From: Thermoanaerobaculum sp.
Lineage (GTDB): Bacteria > Acidobacteriota > Thermoanaerobaculia > Multivoradales > UBA5704
NCBI GenBank assembly: GCA_021154885.1
Contig: JAJKHS010000144.1
Coordinates: forward strand, 62,001 to 126,000
Direction: 5' to 3'
Length of the DNA stretch: 64,000 nucleotides
Position 1 is the stretch's first letter; each line of letters opens with the position of its first letter. Below the pieces are notes generated by a model that was not told the DNA's origin, did not search any database, and worked only from the letters and a program-made list of their open reading frames with translations. Positions 47,141 through 54,945 of the stretch are shown here, in pieces. Both the position numbers and the translations under genes were made by a program.

Positions 47141-50100
47141 ATGCACAGGCACGTGTTCCGACCGCGTGCGGGCTTGCTCCTCTCCCTGGCGAGCCTGCTG
47201 CCTCTCCTTGTCCTTTCCTTCCTCTTCGCGGCGCCGGCCTTCGCCAATACGCCGGCGCCGCAGAGCGTCACGCTCGCCGGCGACCTGCAGTCGGAGCTGG
47301 GCTGCGCCAACGACTGGATGCCCGACTGCGCCACGACGCATCTGACCTACGACGCCGTGGACGACGTCTGGCAGGGGACGTTCAACGTTCCGGCCGGCAA
47401 CTGGCAATACAAGGCGGCGCTCAACAACTCCTGGACGGAGAACTACGGCGCCAACGCCCAGAACAACGGCGGCAACATCTCCCTCAACCTCTCCGCCCCC
47501 GCAAGCGTCAAGTTCTACTACTCGCACGGCACTCACTGGGTCACCAGCAACCAGAACGCGGTCATCGCCACCGCGCCCGGCAGCTACCAGCACTTCCTCG
47601 GCTGCGCGGGCGACTGGCAGCCGGACTGTCTGCGCGCCTGGCTGCAGGACCCGGACGGCGATGGCATCTATACCTTCTCCACCCGCTCCATCCCGGCCGG
47701 CAACTATGAGGTCAAGGTCGCCATCGACGAGAGCTGGACCGTGAACTACGGCGCGGGCGGCGTGCAGAACGGCGCCAACATTTCATTCACCGTGGCCTCC
47801 GACTGCGCCGAGACGGTCTTCTCCTACAACGCTGCCAGCCACGTCCTCACCGTCTCGGCGGGCTCGGGCGGCGGCGGTGCGCAGCCGGCCCACGTCACCA
47901 TCCCCGGCAGCTTCCAATCCGAGCTCGGGTGCTCGGGCGACTGGCAGCCGGACTGCGCGAACACTCATCTGGCCTACGACTCGACCGACGGCATCTGGCA
48001 GGGGACGTTCAACCTTCCGGCCGGCGGCTGGGAGTACAAGGCCGCCATCAACGACGCCTGGGACGAGAACTACGGCGCCAACGCCACACCGGGTGGCGCC
48101 AACATCGGCCTCAACCTCGCCTCGCCCACGGCGGTCAAGTTCTATTACGATCACGCGACGCACTGGGTGACCAGCAACAAGAACGCGGTCATCGCCACCG
48201 TCCCCGGCAGCTTCCAGCATTTCCTGGGCTGCTCCGGCGACTGGCAGCCGGACTGTCTGCGCTCTTGGCTGGAGGACCCCGACGGCGACGGCGTCTATAC
48301 GTTCTCCACCCGGGCCATCCCGCCCGGCAACTACGAGGCCAAGGTCGCGATCAATGAAAGCTGGGACGAGAACTACGGCGCCAACGGCGTGCCCAACGGC
48401 CCGAACATCGCCTTCTCGGTGCCCCAGGCCTGCGTCGAGATGTTCTTCTCCTACAACTCCACCACCCACGTCCTCACCGTGAGCGCCAACGGAGCTCCCA
48501 AGGGGAACATCGGCCGCGCTCAAGGCTACTGGGTCACGGCGGATACCATCGCCTGGAACCCCGGCGCCGTGTCGGCGAGCTGGAACGTCTCCCTCCACTA
48601 CGACGCCAGCGGCGGTCTCACCCTCGATCCTGGCGGCGTCGCCGGCGGCACCACGATCCCGCTGACGTACGATCCGGCCGGCCTCTCGGCCGCCGTGCAG
48701 GCGAAGTTCCCGCAGATCGCCAGCTTCAAGGCGTACCACGTGCCGGCCAACCGTCTCGCCGAGGTGCCGGAGGCTCTGAAGAGCCAGATCGCCGTGGACG
48801 CCAAGGACGCCGGCAACGCCTTGGTGGACGCCACCGGCCTCCAGATCCAGGGCGTCCTCGACGACCTCTACACCTACAACGGCGCGCTGGGCACGAGTTT
48901 CAGCGCCAGCGCCACCGGCAACGTGCCCACGTTGCGCGTCTGGGCTCCCACGGCGCGCTCGGTCAAGCTCCGCCTCTTCGCCGACTCCAACCCCGTCACC
49001 CCGGCCACGGTCCAGACCATGACCCTGGACCCGGCGACGGGAGTGTGGAGCGCCACGGGCAATGCGAGCTGGTATGGCAAGTACTACGTCTACGAGGTGA
49101 ACGTCTTCGTTCGCTCCACGGGCCACGTGGAGACGAACCTGGTCACCGACCCCTACTCGGTGAGCCTGTCGACGAACAGCCAGCGCAGCCAGATCGTCAG
49201 CCTCGCCGATGCGGCCTGGAAGCCGGCCGGCTGGGACAGTCTGACCAAGCCGCGGCTCGACGCGCCCGAGGACGTCGTCCTCTACGAGCTCCACGTCCGC
49301 GACTTCAGCGCCAACGACCCCAGCGTGCCCGCCAATCTCAAGGGCACCTTCAAGGCGTTCACGCTCAATTCCAACGGCATGCGCCACCTGCGCTCGCTGG
49401 CGCTGGCCGGCCTGACGCACGTCCACCTGCTGCCATCGTTCGACATCTCTTCCGTTAACGAGGACAAGTCGACCTGGCAGAGCCCGGCCGGCGACCTGTC
49501 GAGCTTCCCGCCCGACTCCACCGAGCAGCAGGCCCGCGTGATGGCCGTGGCAAACGCCGACGGCTTCAACTGGGGCTACGACCCCTGGCACTACACGGTG
49601 CCCGAGGGGAGCTACGCCACCAACCCCGACGGCCCGACCCGCATCCTGGAGTTCCGGCAGATGGTGCAGTCGCTCAACCAGAGCGGCCTGCGAGTGGTGA
49701 TGGACGTCGTCTACAACCACACCACCGCCGCCGGACAGACCGACCACTCGGTGCTCGACCGCATCGTCCCGGGCTACTACTACCGCCTCAACGGCGACGG
49801 CAACATCACCACCAGCTCCTGCTGCCAGGATACCGCCGCCGAATTCAACATGATGGAGAAGCTCCTCGTCGACTCGGTGCTGACCTGGGCCAAGAGCTAC
49901 AAGGTCGATGGCTTCCGCTTCGACCTCATGAGCTTCCACATGAAGCGCAATATGCTGAAGCTGCGCGCGGCCCTCGACGCTCTTACGCCTGCGACGGACG
50001 GCGTGGACGGCAAGAAGATCTACCTCTACGGTGAAGGCTGGAACTTCGGCGAGGTGGGCAACAACGCTCGCGGCGTCAATGCCACGCAGGCCAACATGGC

Positions 50101-51409
50101 TGGCACGGGCATCGGCACCTTCAGCGACCGTCTGCGCGACGGCGTGCGCGGCGGCGGCCCTTTCAGCGGCCTCCAGGAGCAGGGCTTCCTGACCGGCCTC
50201 TACACCGATCCGAACGCCACCAACCAGGGCTCGTCCGCGGACCAGCTCAACAAGCTGCTGCTGGAGAGCGACTGGGTGAAGACCGGCATGGCCGGCGCCC
50301 TCGCGAGCTACCAGCTCGTGGACCGTAACGGCAACCTGGTGACGGCCAGCCAGATCGACTACAACGGCCAGCCGGCCGGCTACACCGCGGATCCGCAGGA
50401 GGTCATCAGCTACATCGAGGCCCACGACAACGAGACGCTCTTCGATACCATTCAGGAAAAGGCGGCTCCCGGGGACACCATCGCCGACCGGGTGCGGATG
50501 CAGAACCTCGGGATGAGCATCCTCGGCTTCGGCCAGGGCGTGCCCTTCTACCACGCGGGCGTCGAGCTGCTGCGCTCCAAGTCCATGGACCGCAACAGCT
50601 ACAACTCCGGCGACTGGTTCAACAAGCTCGACTTCACCTACAGCTCCAACAACTGGGGTGTCGGCCTGCCGCAGGCGGGGGATAACCAGTCCAACTGGCC
50701 GCTCATGCAGCCGCTCCTGGCCAACCCGGCGTTGAAGCCCGGCCGGACCGACATCCTCACCGCCTACGTCCACTTTCTCGAGACCCTGGCCATTCGCAAG
50801 AGCACGCCGCTCTTCCGGCTGCGCACGGCCGACGACGTGAAGAACCGGGTGCGCTTCAACAACACCGGCCCGAGCCAGATCCCCGGCCTCATCGTGATGA
50901 GCGTCGCGGACCCGGACGGCGGCGTCGACCGCGCGCACAACCTCCTGGTGGTGGTCGTCAATGCCAACAAGAGCGCCGAGACCTATGCGAGCTCCGACTT
51001 CAGGGGCAAGGCGCTGCGGCTCCATCCCTTCCAGGCGATCTCGCTCGACGCGGCGGAGCGGTCCGCCACCTTCACCAGCGGCTCCGGCTCGTTCTCGGTG
51101 CCGGGCCGCACGGCGGCGGTGTTCTGGGCGAACCGGCCGGCGACGGAGCAGGTCGGCCTGCTGATCCAGGACGTCGACACCCTGGTGACGGCGGGCAAGC
51201 TCAGCAGCAGTCGTGGCACCGCCCTCAAAGCGAAGCTCCAGGCGGCCCAGCAGCAGGCGCAAGCGGGACATGCCACGCCGGCCTCCAGCCAGCTCTCGGC
51301 TTTCGTCAACCAGGTGCAGGTCTTCGCCGGCCAGGGCTTCCTGCCGCAGGATGACGCGGACGCGCTGGTGACGAACGCGTACCTGGCGATCGGGCAGCTC
51401 TTCCTGTAG
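47141..51409 (+). CDS. Secreted pullulanase-type alpha-1,6-glucosidase (GH13) with four X25 domains
   Basis: A 1422-residue exported enzyme; AGGAGG lies 8 bases before the ATG at 47141, and the signal peptide ends APAFANT. Four X25-like domains (residues about 45-450) form two repeats of a two-domain unit, each with SELGC or HFLGC and a GDWQPDC-type motif. Next come an N2/CBM48 region (LRVWAPTARSVKLRLFADSN), the GH13 barrel and a C-terminal DUF3372-like beta domain with a helical tail. Catalytic motifs are VVMDVVYNHTT, GFRFDLMSFH (nucleophile Asp928), YLYGEGWNFGE (acid Glu965) and IEAHDNETLF (Asp1096). It debranches pullulan, starch or glycogen outside the cell. Confidence 0.93.
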   Translation: MHRHVFRPRAGLLLSLASLLPLLVLSFLFAAPAFANTPAPQSVTLAGDLQSELGCANDWMPDCATTHLTYDAVDDVWQGTFNVPAGNWQYKAALNNSWTENYGANAQNNGGNISLNLSAPASVKFYYSHGTHWVTSNQNAVIATAPGSYQHFLGCAGDWQPDCLRAWLQDPDGDGIYTFSTRSIPAGNYEVKVAIDESWTVNYGAGGVQNGANISFTVASDCAETVFSYNAASHVLTVSAGSGGGGAQPAHVTIPGSFQSELGCSGDWQPDCANTHLAYDSTDGIWQGTFNLPAGGWEYKAAINDAWDENYGANATPGGANIGLNLASPTAVKFYYDHATHWVTSNKNAVIATVPGSFQHFLGCSGDWQPDCLRSWLEDPDGDGVYTFSTRAIPPGNYEAKVAINESWDENYGANGVPNGPNIAFSVPQACVEMFFSYNSTTHVLTVSANGAPKGNIGRAQGYWVTADTIAWNPGAVSASWNVSLHYDASGGLTLDPGGVAGGTTIPLTYDPAGLSAAVQAKFPQIASFKAYHVPANRLAEVPEALKSQIAVDAKDAGNALVDATGLQIQGVLDDLYTYNGALGTSFSASATGNVPTLRVWAPTARSVKLRLFADSNPVTPATVQTMTLDPATGVWSATGNASWYGKYYVYEVNVFVRSTGHVETNLVTDPYSVSLSTNSQRSQIVSLADAAWKPAGWDSLTKPRLDAPEDVVLYELHVRDFSANDPSVPANLKGTFKAFTLNSNGMRHLRSLALAGLTHVHLLPSFDISSVNEDKSTWQSPAGDLSSFPPDSTEQQARVMAVANADGFNWGYDPWHYTVPEGSYATNPDGPTRILEFRQMVQSLNQSGLRVVMDVVYNHTTAAGQTDHSVLDRIVPGYYYRLNGDGNITTSSCCQDTAAEFNMMEKLLVDSVLTWAKSYKVDGFRFDLMSFHMKRNMLKLRAALDALTPATDGVDGKKIYLYGEGWNFGEVGNNARGVNATQANMAGTGIGTFSDRLRDGVRGGGPFSGLQEQGFLTGLYTDPNATNQGSSADQLNKLLLESDWVKTGMAGALASYQLVDRNGNLVTASQIDYNGQPAGYTADPQEVISYIEAHDNETLFDTIQEKAAPGDTIADRVRMQNLGMSILGFGQGVPFYHAGVELLRSKSMDRNSYNSGDWFNKLDFTYSSNNWGVGLPQAGDNQSNWPLMQPLLANPALKPGRTDILTAYVHFLETLAIRKSTPLFRLRTADDVKNRVRFNNTGPSQIPGLIVMSVADPDGGVDRAHNLLVVVVNANKSAETYASSDFRGKALRLHPFQAISLDAAERSATFTSGSGSFSVPGRTAAVFWANRPATEQVGLLIQDVDTLVTAGKLSSSRGTALKAKLQAAQQQAQAGHATPASSQLSAFVNQVQVFAGQGFLPQDDADALVTNAYLAIGQLFL

Positions 51410-51435
51410 GCACGCCTTCAGCGTCGCAGAAGAAC

Positions 51436-51472
51436 CCGCCGCCCCCCTCAACGGGGGCGGCGGCTTTGTTTT
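51436..51472 (+). terminator. Rho-independent terminator after pullulanase
   Basis: A perfect 11-bp stem (CCGCCGCCCCC with GGGGGCGGCGG), 6-base loop, followed by CTTTGTTTT, 27 bases after the stop codon. Confidence 0.9.
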
Positions 51473-51497
51473 GGGCCGGGGAGGATAGGATCACCCC

Positions 51498-52031
51498 ATG
51501 CCCTCCACCTCCTTCCCCTTCCGCCCCTGGGTGCGGAGCACCAGCCGCCGAGCGCTGCTGTGGGGCGTGGCCGTGGTGATCGTGATCGGCGGGATCGCCC
51601 TGTTCCTGCGCTCGGGCGATCGGGAATCGTGGGGGCGGGCGTTCGGGGTGCTGCTGGCCTACAGCCTGCTGTTCTGGGTGACGCTGATCAAGATCTGGTG
51701 GACGGCCGGGAAGCCGGCGGTGCTCCTCGACGACGATGCCTTCTCCTACCAGCCCCTCCACACGTTCCGCCCCCGCCGCGTGCCGTTCGCCCGGGTCCTC
51801 GCCTGCAATCCCCGGCCAGGCACCGAGGCCCTGCGCTTCGTGGTGGAGAAGAACGACGTGGCCCGCGAGCTCTTCCTCAACCTGGCGGTGGTCAAGGGCC
51901 AGCACCGGTTCCTCGACCTGCTGGGCGAGCGCCTGGTGGCCGCCGGCCTCGCCCCCGTCGCCGGCCGGCCCCACGCCTGGCGCCGGCCGGACTGGGAGGA
52001 CCCGGGCATCATGGCGGGGCCCCACGTCTGA
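51498..52031 (+). CDS. Hypothetical membrane protein with two N-terminal helices
   Basis: A 177-residue protein. Residues 20-75 contain two membrane helices (LLWGVAVVIVIGGIALFL and AFGVLLAYSLLFWVTLIKIW). The rest is a soluble beta-rich part (VLLDDDAFSYQPLHTFRPRR, VPFARVLACNPRPGTEALRF) that resembles the bPH/DUF304-type pleckstrin-like domain by arrangement, though I cannot confirm it. It stands alone after the pullulanase terminator and converges on the lipoprotein gene at 52054. No ribosome site is obvious before the ATG at 51498. Confidence 0.6.
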   Translation: MPSTSFPFRPWVRSTSRRALLWGVAVVIVIGGIALFLRSGDRESWGRAFGVLLAYSLLFWVTLIKIWWTAGKPAVLLDDDAFSYQPLHTFRPRRVPFARVLACNPRPGTEALRFVVEKNDVARELFLNLAVVKGQHRFLDLLGERLVAAGLAPVAGRPHAWRRPDWEDPGIMAGPHV

Positions 52032-52053
52032 CCTCCCCGCCTGCCCGATCCGT

Positions 52054-52614
52054 TCAATCGCCGGCGCCGATCTGCCGGGCCACCTTCTTCGGATGCTCGG
52101 CCACGGCCGCGGCGAAGGCGCGGTCCAGCCGGCCGTCCAGACGGACGAGGGTCAGCTCGTCTTTGTCCAGCGTCACCACGAAGAGGTTGCTCAGTCCCCC
52201 GTCCTCGGTGTTGTGGAGGAAAACCCAGGAACGCTCGTTCGCTTCCCGGGTGTGCACGGCCAGGGTCCAGCCGGCACGGGCGAGGTCGCGCTCGAAGCCG
52301 GTCTCCTTCTCCAGGCGATCCAGGTTCGGCAGCGACTTGACCCGGTAGGAGGCCACCTCGACCCGCTTGATCTCGTTGACGATCTGCCGGCCCTCGTCGG
52401 CGTCGGGCACCATGCGCAGGATGCCGTGGATGAGGCCCATGGAGATGCGCCCGAGGCGGATGTGCTCCTCCGGTTCGAAGCGGGCCTCGGGGATGCGGCG
52501 CTCGATCTCCCAGCGCACCGCGTCGACGGAGGGAGCGCCCGCACAGCCCGCGGCCAGGGCGGCCAAGATGAAGACAGCGAGCAGGCCGAGGAATGGGACG
52601 GTATGGCGGTTCAT
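52054..52614 (-). CDS. DUF4252-like lipoprotein
   Basis: A 186-residue lipoprotein with signal peptide and lipobox (LAALAAGC). The mature part holds VRWEIERRIPEARFEPEEHI, RLGRISMGLIHGILRMVPDA, a helix before VASYRVKSLPNLDR, then GWTLAVHTREANERSWVFLH and LFVVTLDKDELTLVRLDGRL. This strand order is shared with the DUF4252 protein encoded just upstream, so the two are diverged paralogues. It is the last gene of a four-gene sigma factor/anti-sigma/DUF4252/lipoprotein operon. The function is unknown; DUF4252 proteins are typically envelope-exported and tied to ECF sigma operons. Confidence 0.72.
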   Translation of the reverse strand: MNRHTVPFLGLLAVFILAALAAGCAGAPSVDAVRWEIERRIPEARFEPEEHIRLGRISMGLIHGILRMVPDADEGRQIVNEIKRVEVASYRVKSLPNLDRLEKETGFERDLARAGWTLAVHTREANERSWVFLHNTEDGGLSNLFVVTLDKDELTLVRLDGRLDRAFAAAVAEHPKKVARQIGAGD

Positions 52615-52642
52615 GTCGAAACCTCCCTGAAGAGACTGAATC

Positions 52643-53203
52643 TCACTGTGGCTTCTTGCCTTTGGACGGTACCTTCTCGAGCTGCGGCACCTTGAGCTTT
52701 TGGCCGAGGCGGCCGATCTGGGCCGGATCGATGCGGCCGGCGATGTTGATCACCGACGCCTCCTCGCCGGGCTGGAAGGTGAGCACGGTCAGCCCCACGA
52801 TCTGGCCGCCGTCCTCCTTCATGTAGATGTAGGTCTCCTCGCCCTTCTCGCGGACTCGCACGCTGGCTTTCCAGCCCCGGTCCTCCAGCCAGTGGACGGC
52901 GCGATTGATCTTCGTCTTGATCGCGTCAGCATCGGCCCCCTTGAGGGGGAAGACCTGAACGTTGATCGACTGCAGGCCGGTCATGACCTGCGAGAACTCC
53001 GGGTCGTCCCTGGTGGCCGCCGCGACCAGCCGCAGCACGGCCCCGTTCAGGTTGATCTCCGTCGAGAGCTGGTCGTTGGGGAACAGGCTCAGCTCGTCGA
53101 GGGGCACGAACCCGGGTTGAGCTGAGGGAGGCTTCTCTGCCCGCGCTGCGGTGCCTGCCAGGAGGAGGACGAGGGCGAGGCCCGGAATGAAGAGCTTGCG
53201 CAT
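52643..53203 (-). CDS. Exported DUF4252 domain protein
   Basis: A 186-residue exported protein with a signal peptide ending AARAEK. The DUF4252 pattern is VPLDELSLFPNDQLSTEINL, then VLRLVAAATRDDPEFSQVMT, LQSINVQVFPLKGADADAIK, GWKASVRVREKGEETYIYMK and IVGLTVLTFQPGEEASVINI, with the final NIAGRIDPAQIGRLGQKL. It lies between the anti-sigma gene (13 bases upstream) and the DUF4252-like lipoprotein (28 bases downstream). GGAGTC lies near the ATG. It probably is a target or an accessory part of the envelope response controlled by the sigma factor. Confidence 0.82.
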   Translation of the reverse strand: MRKLFIPGLALVLLLAGTAARAEKPPSAQPGFVPLDELSLFPNDQLSTEINLNGAVLRLVAAATRDDPEFSQVMTGLQSINVQVFPLKGADADAIKTKINRAVHWLEDRGWKASVRVREKGEETYIYMKEDGGQIVGLTVLTFQPGEEASVINIAGRIDPAQIGRLGQKLKVPQLEKVPSKGKKPQ

Positions 53204-53215
53204 GTCGGACTCCTT

Positions 53216-53800
53216 CTAAGGCTGCTCGCCGCGATCGGGGACGGGCGGCTGCGGGGCCGCGCCCCGGGAAACGCCGGAAAGGCTCAGCGACTGGGAGATG
53301 CTGCGGGCGGCGGGGAGCACGACGCGCCGGGCGAGCACCTCGTCCCGCACGTCGAGCCCGGTCCGCCGGCTCACCCTCCCGAGCAGGGCCAGGGCGTAGC
53401 GCGCCTGCGCGGTGGCCTGGGCGATTTCGGCGGCGCGTTCGCGTTGATGCTGCTGCTGGGAGCGGACGAAGAGGGCTCCGCCCCCAAGGGAGAGGGCGAG
53501 CAGGGCCGCCGCCGCCGCGACGCGGAGCGGCAGACCCATGCGGCGGGGACGGAACGGCACCACCTCCGCTCCCTGGCGGCGCACCCGCTCCACGATCTCC
53601 GGCGGGCAGTCGAGCTGGGGGAGGGAGCGCAGCTCGCGCTGGATCCGCTCGGCCAAGGCCAGCTCGGCGGCGCAGGCGGGGCAGCTCTCCAGATGAGACC
53701 GGAGGCGGGCCGCCTCGGCCGGCGAAAGGTCGCCGTCCACGTAGGGTTCGAGGAGGTCGAGAGCCTCGTTACAGGTCAGGATGTCGTCGATTCGATTCAT
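53216..53800 (-). CDS. Zinc-finger (zf-HC2) anti-sigma factor
   Basis: A 194-residue membrane protein. The N-terminal zf-HC2 domain has CNEALDLLEPYVDGDLSPAE and LRSHLESCPACAAELALAER with the H-x(3)-C-x(2)-C motif. One membrane helix follows (LRVAAAAALLALSLGGGALF), then a periplasmic part with Arg-rich helices. It should hold the partner sigma factor inactive and sense an envelope signal. The ATG overlaps the sigma factor stop as ATGA, which couples their translation. Confidence 0.88.
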   Translation of the reverse strand: MNRIDDILTCNEALDLLEPYVDGDLSPAEAARLRSHLESCPACAAELALAERIQRELRSLPQLDCPPEIVERVRRQGAEVVPFRPRRMGLPLRVAAAAALLALSLGGGALFVRSQQQHQRERAAEIAQATAQARYALALLGRVSRRTGLDVRDEVLARRVVLPAARSISQSLSLSGVSRGAAPQPPVPDRGEQP

Positions 53801-54312
53801 GATTCTGTCTCCCGAAGCCGCTCGCGCAGCTTCTTGCGGCCGCGGTGGAGATGGACCCGCACCGTGACCTCGGGGATGCCGAGCGTCTCGCCGATCTCCC
53901 GGTGGGCCAGCCCCTGCACCTCCCGCAGGATGATGACGCTCTTGTATGGCTCGCCGAGCTCGCCGAGCACCGCGAGCAGGCGGCGGCGGAAGTCCTCGGC
54001 TTCGGCTCGGGCTTGCGGGCCGGGCTCGGCGCTCGCCAGCTCCGGCGCCGCCTCGTCGTCGAGGCTCGTCGCCAGGGCCTGCGTGGCGTCCGACCGGCGG
54101 CGCCGCAGCAGGTCGTAGCACGCGTTGCGGGTCACCCGCAGCAGCCAGGAGCCGAGGCGCTCCTCGTCCACGCCGTCCTGGTGGCGCCAGAGACGGAGCA
54201 GCACCTCCTGGGTCACGTCCTCCGCTTCCTCCCGGCTGGAGAGCAGGTAGCGGGCGAAGGAGTAGATCCGGCTGCGGTACGCGCGAGCGGTGTCGTCGAA
54301 AGCCGTCAGCAT
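53797..54312 (-). CDS. ECF-type RNA polymerase sigma factor
   Basis: A 171-residue ECF sigma factor. Region 2 runs from IYSFARYLLSSREEAEDVTQ through EVLLRLWRHQ, with WLLRVTRNACYDLLRRRRSD at its end. Region 4 is YKSVIILREVQGLAHREIGE with TLGIPEVTVRVHLHRGRKKL as the recognition helix-turn-helix. It directs transcription of an envelope-stress-type regulon, probably including its own operon of anti-sigma and two DUF4252 proteins. No strong Shine-Dalgarno precedes the ATG at 54312. Confidence 0.92.
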   Translation of the reverse strand: MLTAFDDTARAYRSRIYSFARYLLSSREEAEDVTQEVLLRLWRHQDGVDEERLGSWLLRVTRNACYDLLRRRRSDATQALATSLDDEAAPELASAEPGPQARAEAEDFRRRLLAVLGELGEPYKSVIILREVQGLAHREIGETLGIPEVTVRVHLHRGRKKLRERLRETES

Positions 54313-54403
54313 CCAAAAGGGAAGACGAAGAGAGAGGCCAGAACGTTTCAGGCCGGAGCTGGAGATTTCCGAGGAAGGCCGGGAGCCGACCCCGGATCGG
54401 GCT

Positions 54404-54604
54404 TCAAGCCGGCCGCGGACCGCGGAGGAGCCGGGCCGGCAGGAACAGCAGCGCCTTCAGCAGGGAGAAGACCGCCTCGAGGGTGATCCCCACCAGCCGG
54501 AACGGCAGCGACAGCAGCCAGACGAAGGGATAGAGGATCAGCGCCAGCAGGGCCAGCGGCCAGCAGACGACGAGGAGCAGCAGCCAGACGAGGAGCTTGA
54601 TCAT
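54404..54604 (-). CDS. Small hypothetical membrane protein
   Basis: A 66-residue protein that is almost all hydrophobic: MIKLLVWLLLLVVCWPLALL followed by a second segment (LYPFVWLLSLPFRLVGITLE) and a basic tail ending LLRGPRPA. AAGGAGG at a good distance fixes the ATG at 54604. Two closely spaced helices predict a hairpin in the inner membrane. It lies upstream of the sigma factor on the same strand, separated by 91 bases. The family is unknown. Confidence 0.65.
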   Translation of the reverse strand: MIKLLVWLLLLVVCWPLALLALILYPFVWLLSLPFRLVGITLEAVFSLLKALLFLPARLLRGPRPA

Positions 54605-54723
54605 TGCCGGGAGCCTCCTTCGCTCCCTGACCTTCAATACGTGTCCGGCGGGCCGGAGGTTTGCTTGGATTTCCGGCTTTCCGGGTGGTGCGCTATGCTT
54701 GGATTCTATCGCTGAGGTGAGCC

Positions 54724-54945
54724 GTGATCACCAAAGAGTTGCTCAAGACCGAGATCGACAACGTGCCCGAGGAGAACTTCGGAGTTCTCTACAAGATCAT
54801 CAAGGCCCTCGAAGAGCCGACCGGCGAGAAGGAAAACGCCTTCAAGTCGCAGGCAGAGTGGCGCGCGTTCATTGCGGCGACCTACGGCAGCACGAGCGAT
54901 GCCCCTCTGGAGCGTGGCGAGCAGGGTAGCCTGCCAGGTTCGTGA
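54724..54945 (+). CDS. Small GTG-start protein coupled to CHAT gene
   Basis: A 73-residue soluble protein starting at GTG 54724, preceded by GAGGTGA. MITKELLKTEIDNVPEENFG is followed by VLYKIIKALEEPTGEKENAF, SQAEWRAFIAATYGSTSDAP and LERGEQGSLPGS. The layout resembles the RelB/DUF2281-like class of short antitoxin-type proteins, although no toxin follows. Its stop overlaps the GTG start of the CHAT/TPR protein (GTGA at 54942), so the two are translationally coupled. Confidence 0.6.
   Translation: MITKELLKTEIDNVPEENFGVLYKIIKALEEPTGEKENAFKSQAEWRAFIAATYGSTSDAPLERGEQGSLPGS

Noticed and set aside
47783-51451. A 1222-codon minus-strand open frame
   Set aside because: It is the antisense shadow of the pullulanase gene, with Val/Gly/Arg-rich composition and no recognisable domain.
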